Assembly (NCBI GenBank): GCA_028291765.1
Contig: JAQGNR010000203.1
Span: 1-64,000 of the forward strand
DNA length: 64,000 nt
Source: Herbaspirillum sp.
Lineage (GTDB): Bacteria > Pseudomonadota > Gammaproteobacteria > Burkholderiales > Burkholderiaceae_D
Direction: 5' to 3'
This document shows positions 32,201 through 42,899 of this stretch, piece after piece. The number at the start of each line of letters is the position of its first letter. Position 1 is the stretch's first letter. The notes under the pieces were generated by a model. It was given only the letters and a program-made list of their open reading frames with translations. It did no database searches and was not told where the DNA came from. The position numbers were made by a program, and so were the translations under genes.

Positions 32201-34726
32201 ATGTGGAATTCAATGGAAACGTCAACCGGAAGCGGCGGTTTTGGTGTCTCGCGTCATAGAACCGGATCAGCACGCAGATTCAATCTGGTGCGCGGGCTCG
32301 CGTTACTGCTGCTGATGATGATTTTGCAGTTGTGCTGGCTCAACGGCGCTAGGGCCCAACTCCCGCCGGCGGGCACACCGTCGCAATTCGACCTGGACGG
32401 ATTTTTGCAGGAGGCCACGTTGAATGCGCCGAACCCAAGCGCGATCACCGGTGGCAAACTGAAGGTCAACGGTCACGTCGTGATCGTACCCGACAATACC
32501 ATCGTGATCCTGCCGGCCAATGCGCTTACCTGGCAGGAATTGTTCATGCAGGCGCCGCCGCCATATACCGGCGTTGCGACCGGAATGGCGATGGCGGACT
32601 CGCCGGCGCCGCTGACCACCTATGAGGCGCATGTGATAGGCAACCGGGTCGGCGATACCTACATTGCCGGGTTGATCTACCTGTCGCAGCAGGATTTGAA
32701 TGCGGGTGCGGGATATATCAATCGGATCGACTATGCTACCGGCGATATCTATGTCGGCGGCACACTCAACGTCAGCAGCACAGGCGTGCCGCTGAACACA
32801 CTTGATCTCAGCAATCCCGGCACGCGCGTGCGCATCAACGATCCGAGCGGAAAATTCGGTCGCGCGGCATCGCCCGATCAGCGCTTCACGCTCGATCCCG
32901 ATAATCCGACTATTCGCAGCGTCACAGGTTTTCCGATGTGCCTGCCTCGCACTGATCCGACCGATGCAGCAGCCACTCCCGATGCCTTATGCCCAGAAGG
33001 AAACAGGCCAAAAGACATTACCGGAAATTTTGTGACTTCGTTTACGACGCCGGCTCCCGCTACCATCGCCGCCGGGCAGTTGCCCGATCCGCGCATCATG
33101 GCGCCTTTTGAGCTGGGCGATTACGTTACTTATGCCGGAACCCTGTTTACTGGCGCAGGCTCGAGCGGTCCCTATCCCGTCGGAAGCGCCGGCACTTACA
33201 TTTCCGCGCACACAATCACCGACAACGTCGCGATCTATACCAGCCCAGGCACTGATCCGGCCTATGTCGCGGTCGAGGTGACCATCATCGGCACCGGCGG
33301 TTTGACCGTGCTCGGTGCGGGAGAGGCGGTCATACGCACCCGCTTCGAGGGGATGGCGACCGATACGAGTCGCAATATCCATCTTTATGGTATCGACATC
33401 AACGCAGCTGACGGCACAACCACCGATCGCGACTGGGGTGTAGTCGGCGTCGATCCCGGCGCGCCGACCGGCGCTGTCAAAGGACGCTGGCGTTTCCGGC
33501 CTCCATGCACAGCCACAACGGCAACTGTGAAAGCCTGCAAGCCACCGCTGGCCGGCACTTTCCTCCCGCCTACACGCGAAGTGCGAGCCGTGATCGAAGG
33601 TGCATGGACACCGGCGACGAATCCAACGACTACCGGCGGCGCGAACGGTCTGATCGCCGGTCAATACCATGCGCCTATTCTCGAATACATTTTCCCTGAA
33701 AATGTTCCGGGAACACCGCCGCCTCCGAATAATTTCGAAACGATCGCTTTCCTGGCTCAAGGCGGCTATACGTCGGCGGCAGGCACACGTGTAGGCCAAC
33801 TCAACCCATGGCCCGGCAAGCAAGCGCCGGGTACCTGCGCCGCGCCGACCGCCAGTGCCGGGACCGCCTTTAACGTTGCTTCCGGGGCGACGAATGTGCC
33901 GCTGTCAGGCAGCGCTACAGGCACGGGGCCGTTCACCTATGCCTGGACCGCAGTGTCGCCGGCTACTACGGTAATCACGAATCCGACTTCGGCCAATGCG
34001 ACTTTCAATGCGCTGACGATCGCCGCCGGCCAGCCTTCGCAAACCATGGTGTTCAGCCTGACCGTGACCGGTTGCAACAGCCAGACGTCGACGTCCACCG
34101 TAACCGTGACGGTTCTCCCTCCGCAGCAGGCCGTGCCGGTGCTTAATCCAATTGCGCCGCAAACGGTCGGATCGGGTGCGCCGGTCACCTTGACGGCAAG
34201 CGGGACCGGTTCATCTGCGCTCACCTATACCTGGACCCAAACCAGCGGACCTGCGCAGACGTTCACTCAACAGCCGGCGGGCGGCCCGACAATTCGTTTT
34301 ACCCGCACGCTGCCGTTGGGGCAATTGACCAACGATGTGCTGGTGTTCTCGGTTGTCGGAACCGCTATCGGCGGGGCCACTTCAGCACCCGTGACCGCCA
34401 CAGTAACGGTGAGACCGGTCGCGGACAGTATCACCGTAACGGTCGCCGAATACCGTACTACGAAGCAGCGGCTCGACATTACGGCGACCTCGTCCATCAT
34501 CAGTCCTAACGTGGTCCTGACGCTGCAGCCGTACAAAACTGTTTCGGGAACGATATTCGACCCGGCGCTTATCGGCAACACCTTTACCAATACTGGTGGC
34601 GGCGTATACACGATGGTACTGGTGGGTGCGCCGGAACCGGCAATACCGCCTGCGACGCCGTTGGTCATCAAATCCAGTTTGGGAGGAACCAGTAGCTCAA
34701 CCGCGCTGACGCGCATAAGAAACTGA
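32201..34726 (+). CDS. Large secreted protein of unknown function with Ig/PKD-like repeats (paralogue of 37015-39501)
   Basis: This 841-residue protein has a long N-terminal signal whose hydrophobic core is VRGLALLLLMMILQLCWL, with cleavage likely after GARAQ. Residues of about 53-545 form a domain I do not recognise, with motifs ILPANALTWQELF, TGMAMADSPAPL, GDTYIAGLIYLSQQDLN and LPDPRIMAPFELGDYVTY. Two Ig/PKD-like repeats follow (NVASGATNVPLSGSATGTG and VGSGAPVTLTASGTG), then a C-terminal beta-rich domain starting VAEYRTTKQRLDI. The paralogue at 37015 keeps the same plan, with the diheme peroxidase gene between the two. GAGGGAG precedes the ATG. The protein is probably at the cell surface or periplasmic. 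Confidence 0.8.
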   Translation: MWNSMETSTGSGGFGVSRHRTGSARRFNLVRGLALLLLMMILQLCWLNGARAQLPPAGTPSQFDLDGFLQEATLNAPNPSAITGGKLKVNGHVVIVPDNTIVILPANALTWQELFMQAPPPYTGVATGMAMADSPAPLTTYEAHVIGNRVGDTYIAGLIYLSQQDLNAGAGYINRIDYATGDIYVGGTLNVSSTGVPLNTLDLSNPGTRVRINDPSGKFGRAASPDQRFTLDPDNPTIRSVTGFPMCLPRTDPTDAAATPDALCPEGNRPKDITGNFVTSFTTPAPATIAAGQLPDPRIMAPFELGDYVTYAGTLFTGAGSSGPYPVGSAGTYISAHTITDNVAIYTSPGTDPAYVAVEVTIIGTGGLTVLGAGEAVIRTRFEGMATDTSRNIHLYGIDINAADGTTTDRDWGVVGVDPGAPTGAVKGRWRFRPPCTATTATVKACKPPLAGTFLPPTREVRAVIEGAWTPATNPTTTGGANGLIAGQYHAPILEYIFPENVPGTPPPPNNFETIAFLAQGGYTSAAGTRVGQLNPWPGKQAPGTCAAPTASAGTAFNVASGATNVPLSGSATGTGPFTYAWTAVSPATTVITNPTSANATFNALTIAAGQPSQTMVFSLTVTGCNSQTSTSTVTVTVLPPQQAVPVLNPIAPQTVGSGAPVTLTASGTGSSALTYTWTQTSGPAQTFTQQPAGGPTIRFTRTLPLGQLTNDVLVFSVVGTAIGGATSAPVTATVTVRPVADSITVTVAEYRTTKQRLDITATSSIISPNVVLTLQPYKTVSGTIFDPALIGNTFTNTGGGVYTMVLVGAPEPAIPPATPLVIKSSLGGTSSSTALTRIRN

Positions 34727-34742
34727 TGCAGGCAATGGCGTA

Positions 34743-34777
34743 CCGGCCGGAACGCGTCAGCATTGCGCTCCGGCCGG
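34743..34777. terminator. GC-rich hairpin after the 841-residue protein gene
   Basis: CCGGCCGG at 34743-34750 is repeated at 34770-34777. The block is self-complementary, so the copies can pair across a loop containing a smaller GCG/CGC stem. There is no T-tract, so it may only weaken read-through. Confidence 0.35.
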
Positions 34778-34850
34778 AACGTCAACCGCTTCTTCATAAA
34801 AACGTGTAACAAGCCCATTTGCAAAATTAAAGGCTTGACTGGGGAACGAC

Positions 34851-36953
34851 ATGACGAACAAATTTAGGCGTGGGGCTGGGGAAGTAGTGTCGAAATGGCT
34901 ACAAGCGAAAGACGGCCCGAATCTTCCAAGGCAATCCAATTGCAATGCGGCGCGCCGCGGCATTGCACGTTGGGGAAGATGCGGTGCAATCGTTTTGATA
35001 ATCGGCCTTCAAATTGCGTCGGTACATATTCTGTATGCTCAGTCAGGGTCGCCGATTCTGCCGATACAACGACCGCTGGGCGCGCTCAAGAACGTGCCCG
35101 TTCCAGGGCCGAGCGATCAGGAACTGGCCGAATTCGTACGGGATAAAAAGGCGGCTATCCAACTCGGCAAGGCGCTGTTCTGGGATGCCAAGGTCGGCAG
35201 CGACAATCGCACTGCTTGCGCCACCTGTCACTTTCATGCCGGCGCCGACAGTCGCATCACAAATCAGATCAACCCCGGCCTGTTGTCGGGCGATCGCACG
35301 TTTCAGACGGGTGGGGCGCAAGCCGGCCCCAACTACACATTACGCGCAGCGGATTTTCCGTTTACCAAGCACGCGCTGCTCGATGACTCAACCACCATCA
35401 TCAGCGACATGAACGATGTCGTTTCCTCTCAAGGCGTTTTCACGACACAGTTCGAAAACGTGTCGCCGAATGCAAAGCCGGACGACTGCACCAATGTGCA
35501 GGATTCGGTCTTTCACGGCGGTAGCGGATTCAACATCAATGGCGTCAACACGCGACGCGTCGAGCCGCGCAACACGCCAAGCGTCATCAACGCGGTATTC
35601 AATTTTCGAAATTTCTGGGACGGACGCGGCAACAACATGTTTAACGGCGGCGATCCCTTCGGGTTACGCAATGTCCAGCCGCTTGCATGGAAGCTCGTCA
35701 ACGGCATGTTGAGAAATGTTCCGGTGGCGCTGCCGTCGTCATCGCTGGCTTCGCAGGCTGTCGGCCCGCCAATGAGCGGCAACGAAATGAGCTGCCAGGG
35801 CCGGGCCTATATCGATCTGGCGAAAAAGCTGCTGGCCCAGAAATTACTGGCCGACCAGGTCATTTCGCCGAGCGATAGCGTCTTGGGCGAATTCGCGGTT
35901 CGCCCGCCTCTCTATAGCGCATTGGTAATGAAAGCCTTCCGTCAGGAGTACTGGATGGCGGCATCGCCGATCAACGTACCCGGATCGCTCGTGAATATCT
36001 TTAAGTCGATGGATCTGGGTAAACTCCGCGAAGACGGCAAGCGCGCGCGGTCGAATCTGGTGATGAGTCAAATGGAATCCAATTTCGCGCTGTTCTTCGG
36101 GATTGCGATTCAGATGTATGAAGCCACGCTGATTTCCGACGATACGCCGTTCGATCGTTTCGCCGCAGGCGACCGCACCGCATTGAACACGCAGCAGATC
36201 CGCGGACTCCAGATATTCGAGGATAAGGGGCGCTGCGTAACCTGCCACAGCGGACCGGAATTAACAGGTGCGGCATTCAGCAATTTGAGTACGCAGCGGG
36301 TCGAGCGGATGATCATGGGAGATGGTGCGGCCGCCATTTACGATACCGGGTTCTACAACATCGGCGTGCGGCCGACCCAGGAAGACCTGGGGGTCGGCGG
36401 CAGCGATCCGTTTGGAAATCCCTTGTCCGAAACGCGCATGGTGGCGCTGGGGAAGACCGCGCAACTCGGCAATAATTTCGGCGATGGCAGCACACCGATA
36501 TTCCCCGGCGGTGAGCGCATCGTCGTTGACGGCGCCTTCAAGACGCCAAGCTTACGCAATGTGGAATTCACAGGTCCTTACTTCCACAACGGCGGTAAAG
36601 CGACGTTGATGCAGGTGGTCGATTTTTATAATCGCGGCAGCGACTTCGGCAATGCCAATCGCGACAATTTCGACTTCAATATTGTGCCGCTGGGGCTGAC
36701 CCAGTTGGAGAAGGAGGACCTGGTCGCCTTCTTGCTGTCGCTGTCCGACGACCGGGTGCGTTTTCGCAAGGCGCCATTCGATCATCCGTCCATTTGCGTG
36801 CCGAACGGGCATCTCGGAGGCTCGACCGCCGTCGCGCAAAACGGCAAAACCGGCGCGGCAATCGACCTGATGAACTGCGTGCCGGAAGTCGGGGCCAAAG
36901 GCGCCAAAGCGGGACTGCAAACCTTTCTGGAATTAAGTCCGTTCAAACACTGA
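34851..36953 (+). CDS. Diheme cytochrome c peroxidase/MauG-family protein
   Basis: This 700-residue protein has an N-terminal membrane or signal segment (GAIVLIIGLQIASVHILYA) and two c-type heme motifs, CATCH at residues 123-127 and CVTCH near residue 462, as in the CcpA/MauG family. Further family features are LGKALFWDAKVGSDNRTACA and FKTPSLRNVEFTGPYFHNG. It is considerably longer than typical CcpA (about 320 residues) because of inserts between and after the hemes. It would be periplasmic, reducing peroxide or oxidising a protein partner. It lies exactly between two paralogous secreted proteins, which suggests that they are its partners or substrates. Confidence 0.9.
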   Translation: MTNKFRRGAGEVVSKWLQAKDGPNLPRQSNCNAARRGIARWGRCGAIVLIIGLQIASVHILYAQSGSPILPIQRPLGALKNVPVPGPSDQELAEFVRDKKAAIQLGKALFWDAKVGSDNRTACATCHFHAGADSRITNQINPGLLSGDRTFQTGGAQAGPNYTLRAADFPFTKHALLDDSTTIISDMNDVVSSQGVFTTQFENVSPNAKPDDCTNVQDSVFHGGSGFNINGVNTRRVEPRNTPSVINAVFNFRNFWDGRGNNMFNGGDPFGLRNVQPLAWKLVNGMLRNVPVALPSSSLASQAVGPPMSGNEMSCQGRAYIDLAKKLLAQKLLADQVISPSDSVLGEFAVRPPLYSALVMKAFRQEYWMAASPINVPGSLVNIFKSMDLGKLREDGKRARSNLVMSQMESNFALFFGIAIQMYEATLISDDTPFDRFAAGDRTALNTQQIRGLQIFEDKGRCVTCHSGPELTGAAFSNLSTQRVERMIMGDGAAAIYDTGFYNIGVRPTQEDLGVGGSDPFGNPLSETRMVALGKTAQLGNNFGDGSTPIFPGGERIVVDGAFKTPSLRNVEFTGPYFHNGGKATLMQVVDFYNRGSDFGNANRDNFDFNIVPLGLTQLEKEDLVAFLLSLSDDRVRFRKAPFDHPSICVPNGHLGGSTAVAQNGKTGAAIDLMNCVPEVGAKGAKAGLQTFLELSPFKH

Positions 36954-37014
36954 GGCGCAACGAAGAAGCTGCGTCAGCAGCACTGATTGACTGTTAAAAA
37001 CAAAGGGGCAGAGC

Positions 37015-39501
37015 ATGTCACGCACATATAAAGCATTCTCGGGAATTATGCATTCCTCGCACGATAACGAGCGGTTCCCGGACGGCCGACGCGCCGGTTG
37101 CGCGGGTCGCCGATGGTGGCTCCTGGTGCTGCTGCTTCAATTTTTTGTGGGGATGCATGCGCTGGCGCAGGCGCCGGCGCCGGGCGCCGATTCCCAGTTC
37201 GATGTCTTCGGTTTCATCCAGGAAGCAACCCTCGATCAGTGCGGCGATAGCTTATGCGGCGGGAAGATCAAGGTGAACGGTCAGACCATTATCGTTCCAG
37301 CCAATACGATCGTGATCCTGCCGGCCAATGCGTTGACCTGGAAGGAGTTGTTTCTTCAGGCGCCGGCGCCTTACACCAACGTCGCTACCGGCATGGCGAT
37401 GGCCGACAAGCCGGCTCCGCTGGCAACGTTTGACGTGCAGGTGAGCGGCAACCAGGTCAACGATGTCTTCATTGCGGGATTGGTTTTCATCTCGCAGCAG
37501 CAACTCAACAACGGCGCCGGCTATATCAACTATATAGACTACGCCAGTGGCGAGATGCGGGTCGGCGGCCGCTTGGTGCGCGACGGCGGCGGCGTGCCGC
37601 AGAACACGCTCGATGTCACCCGGCCGGGTACACGTTTGCGTATCAACGACCCGGTCGGCCGTTTCTCCCGCGTGATGTCGCCCGACCAGCGCTTCACGCT
37701 CGATGCGGACAATCCGACCGTACGCAGCACCACGGGTTTTCCGATGTGCCTGCCGCGCGTCGATCCGGGCCGGCAGGTCGAGGATCCGGCCTGCCCGCAA
37801 GGCAATCGTCCGAAGGACATTACCGGACAGTTCGTCGGCAATTTTACGATGGCTGCGCCTGCGGCGCTGGCCGCCGGGCAGTTGCCCGATCCGCGCATCA
37901 TGGCGCCGTTTGAAGTAGGCGACTACATCACTTATTCCGGCACGCTGGTCAGCGACAGCGGTTCGCAGGGGCCGTTCCCATCGACCGATGCGACTTATAT
38001 TTCGGCCCATACCGTGGTTGCCAATCTCGGTATTTATACCGCCCCGGGGGCCGATCCGGCGTATGTCGCGATCGACGTGAGCATTCTGGGTAACGGCGGC
38101 GTCATAGTGCCGGCCAATATGGAAGCGGTGGTGCGCACCCGTTTCGAGGGCTTTTCGACAGATCCGAGCCGCGATATCCGTATATACGGAATCGACGTCG
38201 CGCCGGACGGCTCGACCAGCGACCGCGCGTGGGGCATCGTCGGGGTCGATCCCGGCCCGCCGAACGGGACCGTCAAGGGGCGCTGGCGTTTCCGTCCACC
38301 TTGCACCGGCCTGGCGGCGACTTTCAGATTCTGCTTCGGGCCATTGGATGAAACGACTTTCCTGCCGGCCACGCGCGAGGTGCGGGCGGTGATCGACGGT
38401 GCATGGACCCCGGCCAATACAACCCGGGAAAAAAACGGCTTGTTGGCCGGGCAATACCACGCGCCCATCCTTACTTATCTATTTCAGGAGAGCTTTCCCG
38501 GCACGCCGACGCCGCCCATTAACTTTGCCACGGTGCCGTTCCTGGCCGCGGGCGGCTATAGCTCATCAACCGGCGTGGTGGCCGCCGCCCTCAAGCCGTG
38601 GCCCGGCTCGAACTCGCCGGCTACATGCACGCCGCCGCTGGCCAACGCCGGCAGCAATATTACAGTGGCGTCGGGGGCAAAAAATGTTCCATTGGCCGGC
38701 AGCGCGAGCGGTACCGGCTCACTAAGCTACGAATGGATCGCGCCGGCGGGAATCGTGCTGTCGCCCTCCGCGACGGTGGCCAACCCGACCTTCAATGCAC
38801 CGAGCGTGGTGGCAAACAACACGTTCCTGTTCACATTGAACGTCACTGGTTGCAACGGTCAGAAATCCACGGCGTCGATGACCGTCACCGTCACTGCCGC
38901 GCAGTCGGCTACGCCGGTGATCACCCCCATCGCAGCACGGGTCGTGCCCTCCGGCACCAAGGTCACCCTGACCGCGGTCGGCAGCGGTGCTCATGCGCTT
39001 AGCTACACCTGGAGCCAAAGCAGCGGCCTGTCCCAGCCGTTTTCTCAGACTGCCGGGAGTGCAAGCATGAGCTTTACCCATACGCTGGCGTCGGGCAAAG
39101 TCACCAATGACGTACTGAGTTTCAATGTGGTCGCTACCGATACCGTCTCTCACGCGATATCGGCGCCGGTAACGGCAACCGTTACGTTCACGCCGCTGCC
39201 TGACTTCGATACCATCACCATTGCGGATTACAGGGTATCGAGGCAGCGACTGGCCATCACGGCAACGTCGTCGGTCGTGAGTCCGAACGTCGTTCTGAGC
39301 TTAATGCCCTATCGGACCACGACCGGCGCGCTGTTCGATCCCGCGACCATCGGCAGCACGATGACAAACAACGGCGGCGGAAACTACACGCTGACGCTTG
39401 TCGGCGTGCCGCAGCCGGGATTTACGCCTACACCGCTGACGGTGCAATCGAACATCGGCGGCACGAGCCCACCGACTGCATTGACGAACGTACGCCCATA
39501 A
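37015..39501 (+). CDS. Large secreted protein of unknown function with Ig/PKD-like repeats (paralogue of 32201-34726)
   Basis: This 828-residue protein repeats the plan of the 32201-34726 product. It has a signal peptide (RRWWLLVLLLQFFVGMHALA, cleavage near QAPAPG) and an unrecognised domain with ILPANALTWKELF, TGMAMADKPAPL and LPDPRIMAPFEVGDYITY. Two Ig/PKD-like repeats (VASGAKNVPLAGSASGTG and VPSGTKVTLTAVGSG) and a C-terminal beta domain (IADYRVSRQRLAITATSSVV) follow. Paired cysteines (MCLPRVDP with ACPQGNRPKDI; FRPPCTG) are conserved between the two. It starts 61 bases after the diheme peroxidase gene. A strong terminator follows. Confidence 0.8.
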   Translation: MSRTYKAFSGIMHSSHDNERFPDGRRAGCAGRRWWLLVLLLQFFVGMHALAQAPAPGADSQFDVFGFIQEATLDQCGDSLCGGKIKVNGQTIIVPANTIVILPANALTWKELFLQAPAPYTNVATGMAMADKPAPLATFDVQVSGNQVNDVFIAGLVFISQQQLNNGAGYINYIDYASGEMRVGGRLVRDGGGVPQNTLDVTRPGTRLRINDPVGRFSRVMSPDQRFTLDADNPTVRSTTGFPMCLPRVDPGRQVEDPACPQGNRPKDITGQFVGNFTMAAPAALAAGQLPDPRIMAPFEVGDYITYSGTLVSDSGSQGPFPSTDATYISAHTVVANLGIYTAPGADPAYVAIDVSILGNGGVIVPANMEAVVRTRFEGFSTDPSRDIRIYGIDVAPDGSTSDRAWGIVGVDPGPPNGTVKGRWRFRPPCTGLAATFRFCFGPLDETTFLPATREVRAVIDGAWTPANTTREKNGLLAGQYHAPILTYLFQESFPGTPTPPINFATVPFLAAGGYSSSTGVVAAALKPWPGSNSPATCTPPLANAGSNITVASGAKNVPLAGSASGTGSLSYEWIAPAGIVLSPSATVANPTFNAPSVVANNTFLFTLNVTGCNGQKSTASMTVTVTAAQSATPVITPIAARVVPSGTKVTLTAVGSGAHALSYTWSQSSGLSQPFSQTAGSASMSFTHTLASGKVTNDVLSFNVVATDTVSHAISAPVTATVTFTPLPDFDTITIADYRVSRQRLAITATSSVVSPNVVLSLMPYRTTTGALFDPATIGSTMTNNGGGNYTLTLVGVPQPGFTPTPLTVQSNIGGTSPPTALTNVRP

Positions 39502-39525
39502 GTCGGTCGCACGATAGGGCCGGGG

Positions 39526-39548
39526 GCCGGGGCGTGCTCCGCCCCGGC
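39526..39548 (+). terminator. GC-rich terminator after the 828-residue protein gene
   Basis: GCCGGGGCG (39526-39534) pairs with CGCCCCGGC (39540-39548) over a five-base loop and is followed by GTTCGTTT. It marks the end of the peroxidase operon. Confidence 0.7.
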
Positions 39549-39719
39549 GTTCGTTTGCGGGCGGCGCGTGAGAAATGATCCGCCCAGCTTGATGATCGCG
39601 ACAGATATCGTGCTGGACGGGCAGCTGAACGCGCGCCCGGAAGCGCAATACCCGTATCGCGGGCATAATCATTATTCGCGTTTTTCTTTATTTTCTCGGC
39701 TGTTATAGGAGCAACAATT

Positions 39720-40421
39720 ATGAGCCCGCAAGAAATCCAATCCCTGCAGGATTTTTTGAATCAATTGACCCAGGTGCGAGGCATTGCAAAAGATCCGCAA
39801 GCCGATGCGCTGATTGCAAGCGCCGTCGCCCGCCAACCGGACGCTGCCTACCTTCTGGTGCAGCGCGCAATGCTGTTAGAGCAAGCGCTCAATAACGCGA
39901 AAACACAAATTGCTTCGCTGCAAAGCCAGATTCAAAGCCAGATGCAGACAACACAGTCTGCGCCGGCGCGCAGCTTCTTTGACGCCAACGCGTGGGGTAA
40001 CACGCCGGAGGCAAGCTCCCGGCCTGCGCCGGCGCCAGCCCCGATGATGGCGAGCGCGCCCGCGCCGATGCAGACGCCCGCTGCACCCGTTATGCAGAGC
40101 CCGGCTCCGGCGGCGTCGCCCGGCTTCTTCGGCAGCGGCATGGGGAGTGCGCTCGGCACCGTCGCGACTACTGCCGCCGGCGTGGCGGGCGGGGCATTCC
40201 TTTTTCAAGGCATCGAACACCTGATGCATCCCAATGGCGGCGCCGGATTCATGAATCAGTCCGGCATGACGCCATCGGAAACAACCGTGGAGAACACCAC
40301 GATCAACAATTATTACGGCAACGAGACCACGCAGCAGGCGCAGGCTGATGACAGCACAAGCGTGGACGATTTCACTGCCGACGACACCGGCTGGAACGAT
40401 GATGATTCATCCTTGGCCTGA
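39720..40421 (+). CDS. DUF2076 domain-containing protein
   Basis: This 233-residue protein matches the DUF2076 pattern. It has an N-terminal helical part (SPQEIQSLQDFLNQLTQVRG, RQPDAAYLLVQRAMLLEQAL), a Gln-rich coiled stretch, an Ala/Pro-rich linker, a Gly-rich hydrophobic segment (GSALGTVATTAAGVAGGAFLF) and an acidic Asn/Asp tail. The function is unknown; the family is described only as possible ligand-binding periplasmic proteins. TAGGAG precedes the ATG. It stands apart from the oxidase genes and may be an older chromosomal gene. Confidence 0.85.
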   Translation: MSPQEIQSLQDFLNQLTQVRGIAKDPQADALIASAVARQPDAAYLLVQRAMLLEQALNNAKTQIASLQSQIQSQMQTTQSAPARSFFDANAWGNTPEASSRPAPAPAPMMASAPAPMQTPAAPVMQSPAPAASPGFFGSGMGSALGTVATTAAGVAGGAFLFQGIEHLMHPNGGAGFMNQSGMTPSETTVENTTINNYYGNETTQQAQADDSTSVDDFTADDTGWNDDDSSLA

Positions 40422-40430
40422 AAAAAGCCA

Positions 40431-41375
<945 letters not shown>

Positions 41376-41586
41376 CAATCTTCCTTATTGAGCATCAAAA
41401 GAGGAGCGCAATATTACGCCAAAATCCGTCGCCGTTTCCAATCGACATTTTGCGCATGATGGAATATTGCAGCTTTTAAGCACAGGAGCGGAACAGCAAT
41501 CTGGGTGACTTTGCCCATGAATATGCAGGGAAGGCTGGTAGTTCATTTCGGGGTCGCTTGTTTTATACCTCTACCTGAGGACAAAA

Positions 41587-42207
41587 ATGAAGACGACCCT
41601 TATCCCAAGGTTTCTAATATTAATGTCTTGCACATGCGTGCTGGCGGGGTCGCGTCTTGCCTGCGCGCAAGTCTATGCAGGGGCAGATTCCGAAGGCACG
41701 TTGATGCTGTCGAGCTTCAGGTCCGACGGTGTTCAAGAACTGATCGTTGCCGATCCGGCGCCGCGGACGACGAATTTGCGGCAATTGAATGCGCCGCAGC
41801 CGGCGCGGCCTATCGTTCCGGCGGCGCTCAAGGCGCTGGTGGACGATGCCGCCAAACAGCATGGGCTGGATCCGCTTTTGCTTCACGCCGTCGTCAGGGC
41901 CGAGTCTGGATATAACCAGCAAGCCGTGTCGCCGAGAGGCGCCAGCGGTCTAATGCAACTGATGCCGGACACGGCGCGCCGTTTCGGGGTGAAGAATCTG
42001 TTTGACCCCAGGGAGAACCTGAAGGCGGGCGCGCGCTATCTGAGCTGGCTGCTCAAACTGTTCGATGGAGATCTCGAATTGGCGCTGGCAGGCTATAACG
42101 CGGGAGAACAGGCCGTCATCCGCGCCGGCTACCGCATTCCTCCATATAACGAGACGATCCATTACGTACCGAAGGTGCTTAGCTATTACCGGATCAAGCC
42201 ACTCTGA
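41587..42207 (+). CDS. Secreted lytic transglycosylase (SLT domain), paralogue of 28141-28776
   Basis: This 206-residue protein has a signal peptide (MKTTLIPRFLILMSCTCVLA to ACAQVYAG) and an SLT domain. The catalytic Glu lies in VVRAESGYNQQAVSPRGASG, followed by LMQLMPDTARRFGV and LALAGYNAGEQAVI. The two transglycosylases share the ending pattern RIPPYNET or RIPPYRET and then a VP-x-VL segment. GAGGAC precedes the ATG. It is the first gene of a second block with an SCO gene, a cytochrome fusion and three multicopper-oxidase-like genes. It probably opens the wall for exported proteins. Confidence 0.92.
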   Translation: MKTTLIPRFLILMSCTCVLAGSRLACAQVYAGADSEGTLMLSSFRSDGVQELIVADPAPRTTNLRQLNAPQPARPIVPAALKALVDDAAKQHGLDPLLLHAVVRAESGYNQQAVSPRGASGLMQLMPDTARRFGVKNLFDPRENLKAGARYLSWLLKLFDGDLELALAGYNAGEQAVIRAGYRIPPYNETIHYVPKVLSYYRIKPL

Positions 42208-42252
42208 TCCGCGCAGAACAAAGAACAACCCCCTTGTGATTGGAGAACCGCC

Positions 42253-42873
42253 ATGCGCCGACTCAAGAAACTGTTTCACGGTTCGCTATTTGTTGCGACC
42301 GTTTCCCTTGCCTCCTTTGCGTGCGCGCAGAGCCCGGACGCTCACGACCACCATCATCATATGGAGATGGCGCCAGAGTCGGGACGCACAATGATCGGCG
42401 TCTACAATTTGCCGAACGTGGAGCTGGTTCGGGAAGACGGCAAGACGGTCTCGCTGCTCAAGGAGTTGAACGACGGCCGGCCCGTCATCCTGAACTTCAT
42501 CTATACCACCTGTACGACGGTCTGTCCGGTGACCAGCCAAACGTTTTCGTTATTGCAAACCGCTTTGGCGAGCGAGAAAAACAAGGTCCATCTGGTATCG
42601 ATCTCGATCGATCCGGAACAGGATACCCCGGCGCGACTGCAACAATATGCGAAGAAGTTCGGGGCCGGTTCGGCATGGAACCACTACACCGGCAGTGTTG
42701 AAGCAAGTATCGCCGCTCAACGCGCATTCGATGTCTACCGGGGCGACAAGATGAACCACAGCCCGGTAACGTTGTTGCGCGCCGAGCCCGGCAGGCCGTG
42801 GCTGCGGATCGATGGCTTTCCCACGGTGGCCGATCTGCTCAACCAGTACCACAACCTGGTAGTGGTTAATTGA
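42253..42873 (+). CDS. SCO1/SenC-family copper chaperone
   Basis: This 206-residue protein has a signal peptide (GSLFVATVSLASFACAQ), then a His-rich stretch (DAHDHHHHMEM) that could hold extra copper. The SCO domain follows with CTTVC (C87, C91) in FIYTTCTTVCPVTSQTF and the distal His H169 in KMNHSPVTLL. It is more typical of the family than the copy at 31414. It is 45 bases downstream of the transglycosylase gene and just upstream of the cytochrome fusion. It probably delivers copper to the oxidases at 44667-47879. Confidence 0.93.
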   Translation: MRRLKKLFHGSLFVATVSLASFACAQSPDAHDHHHHMEMAPESGRTMIGVYNLPNVELVREDGKTVSLLKELNDGRPVILNFIYTTCTTVCPVTSQTFSLLQTALASEKNKVHLVSISIDPEQDTPARLQQYAKKFGAGSAWNHYTGSVEASIAAQRAFDVYRGDKMNHSPVTLLRAEPGRPWLRIDGFPTVADLLNQYHNLVVVN

Positions 42874-42899
42874 AGGATGCTTTGGCCGGCAGGATATTG

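Noticed and set aside
37252-38460. 402-residue minus-strand frame opposite the 828-residue protein
   Set aside because: Composition is that of an antisense shadow, and a similar one lies opposite the paralogue at 32987-33823.
41376-41586. Gene or strong promoter between the SMP-30 and transglycosylase genes
   Set aside because: No frame with a ribosome site and no convincing promoter boxes were seen. A frame from 41505 only shadows the transglycosylase gene.
42870-42899. TTG start for the cytochrome fusion overlapping the SCO stop
   Set aside because: No ribosome site precedes it, whereas ATG 42900 has AGGA at good spacing and begins a normal signal peptide.
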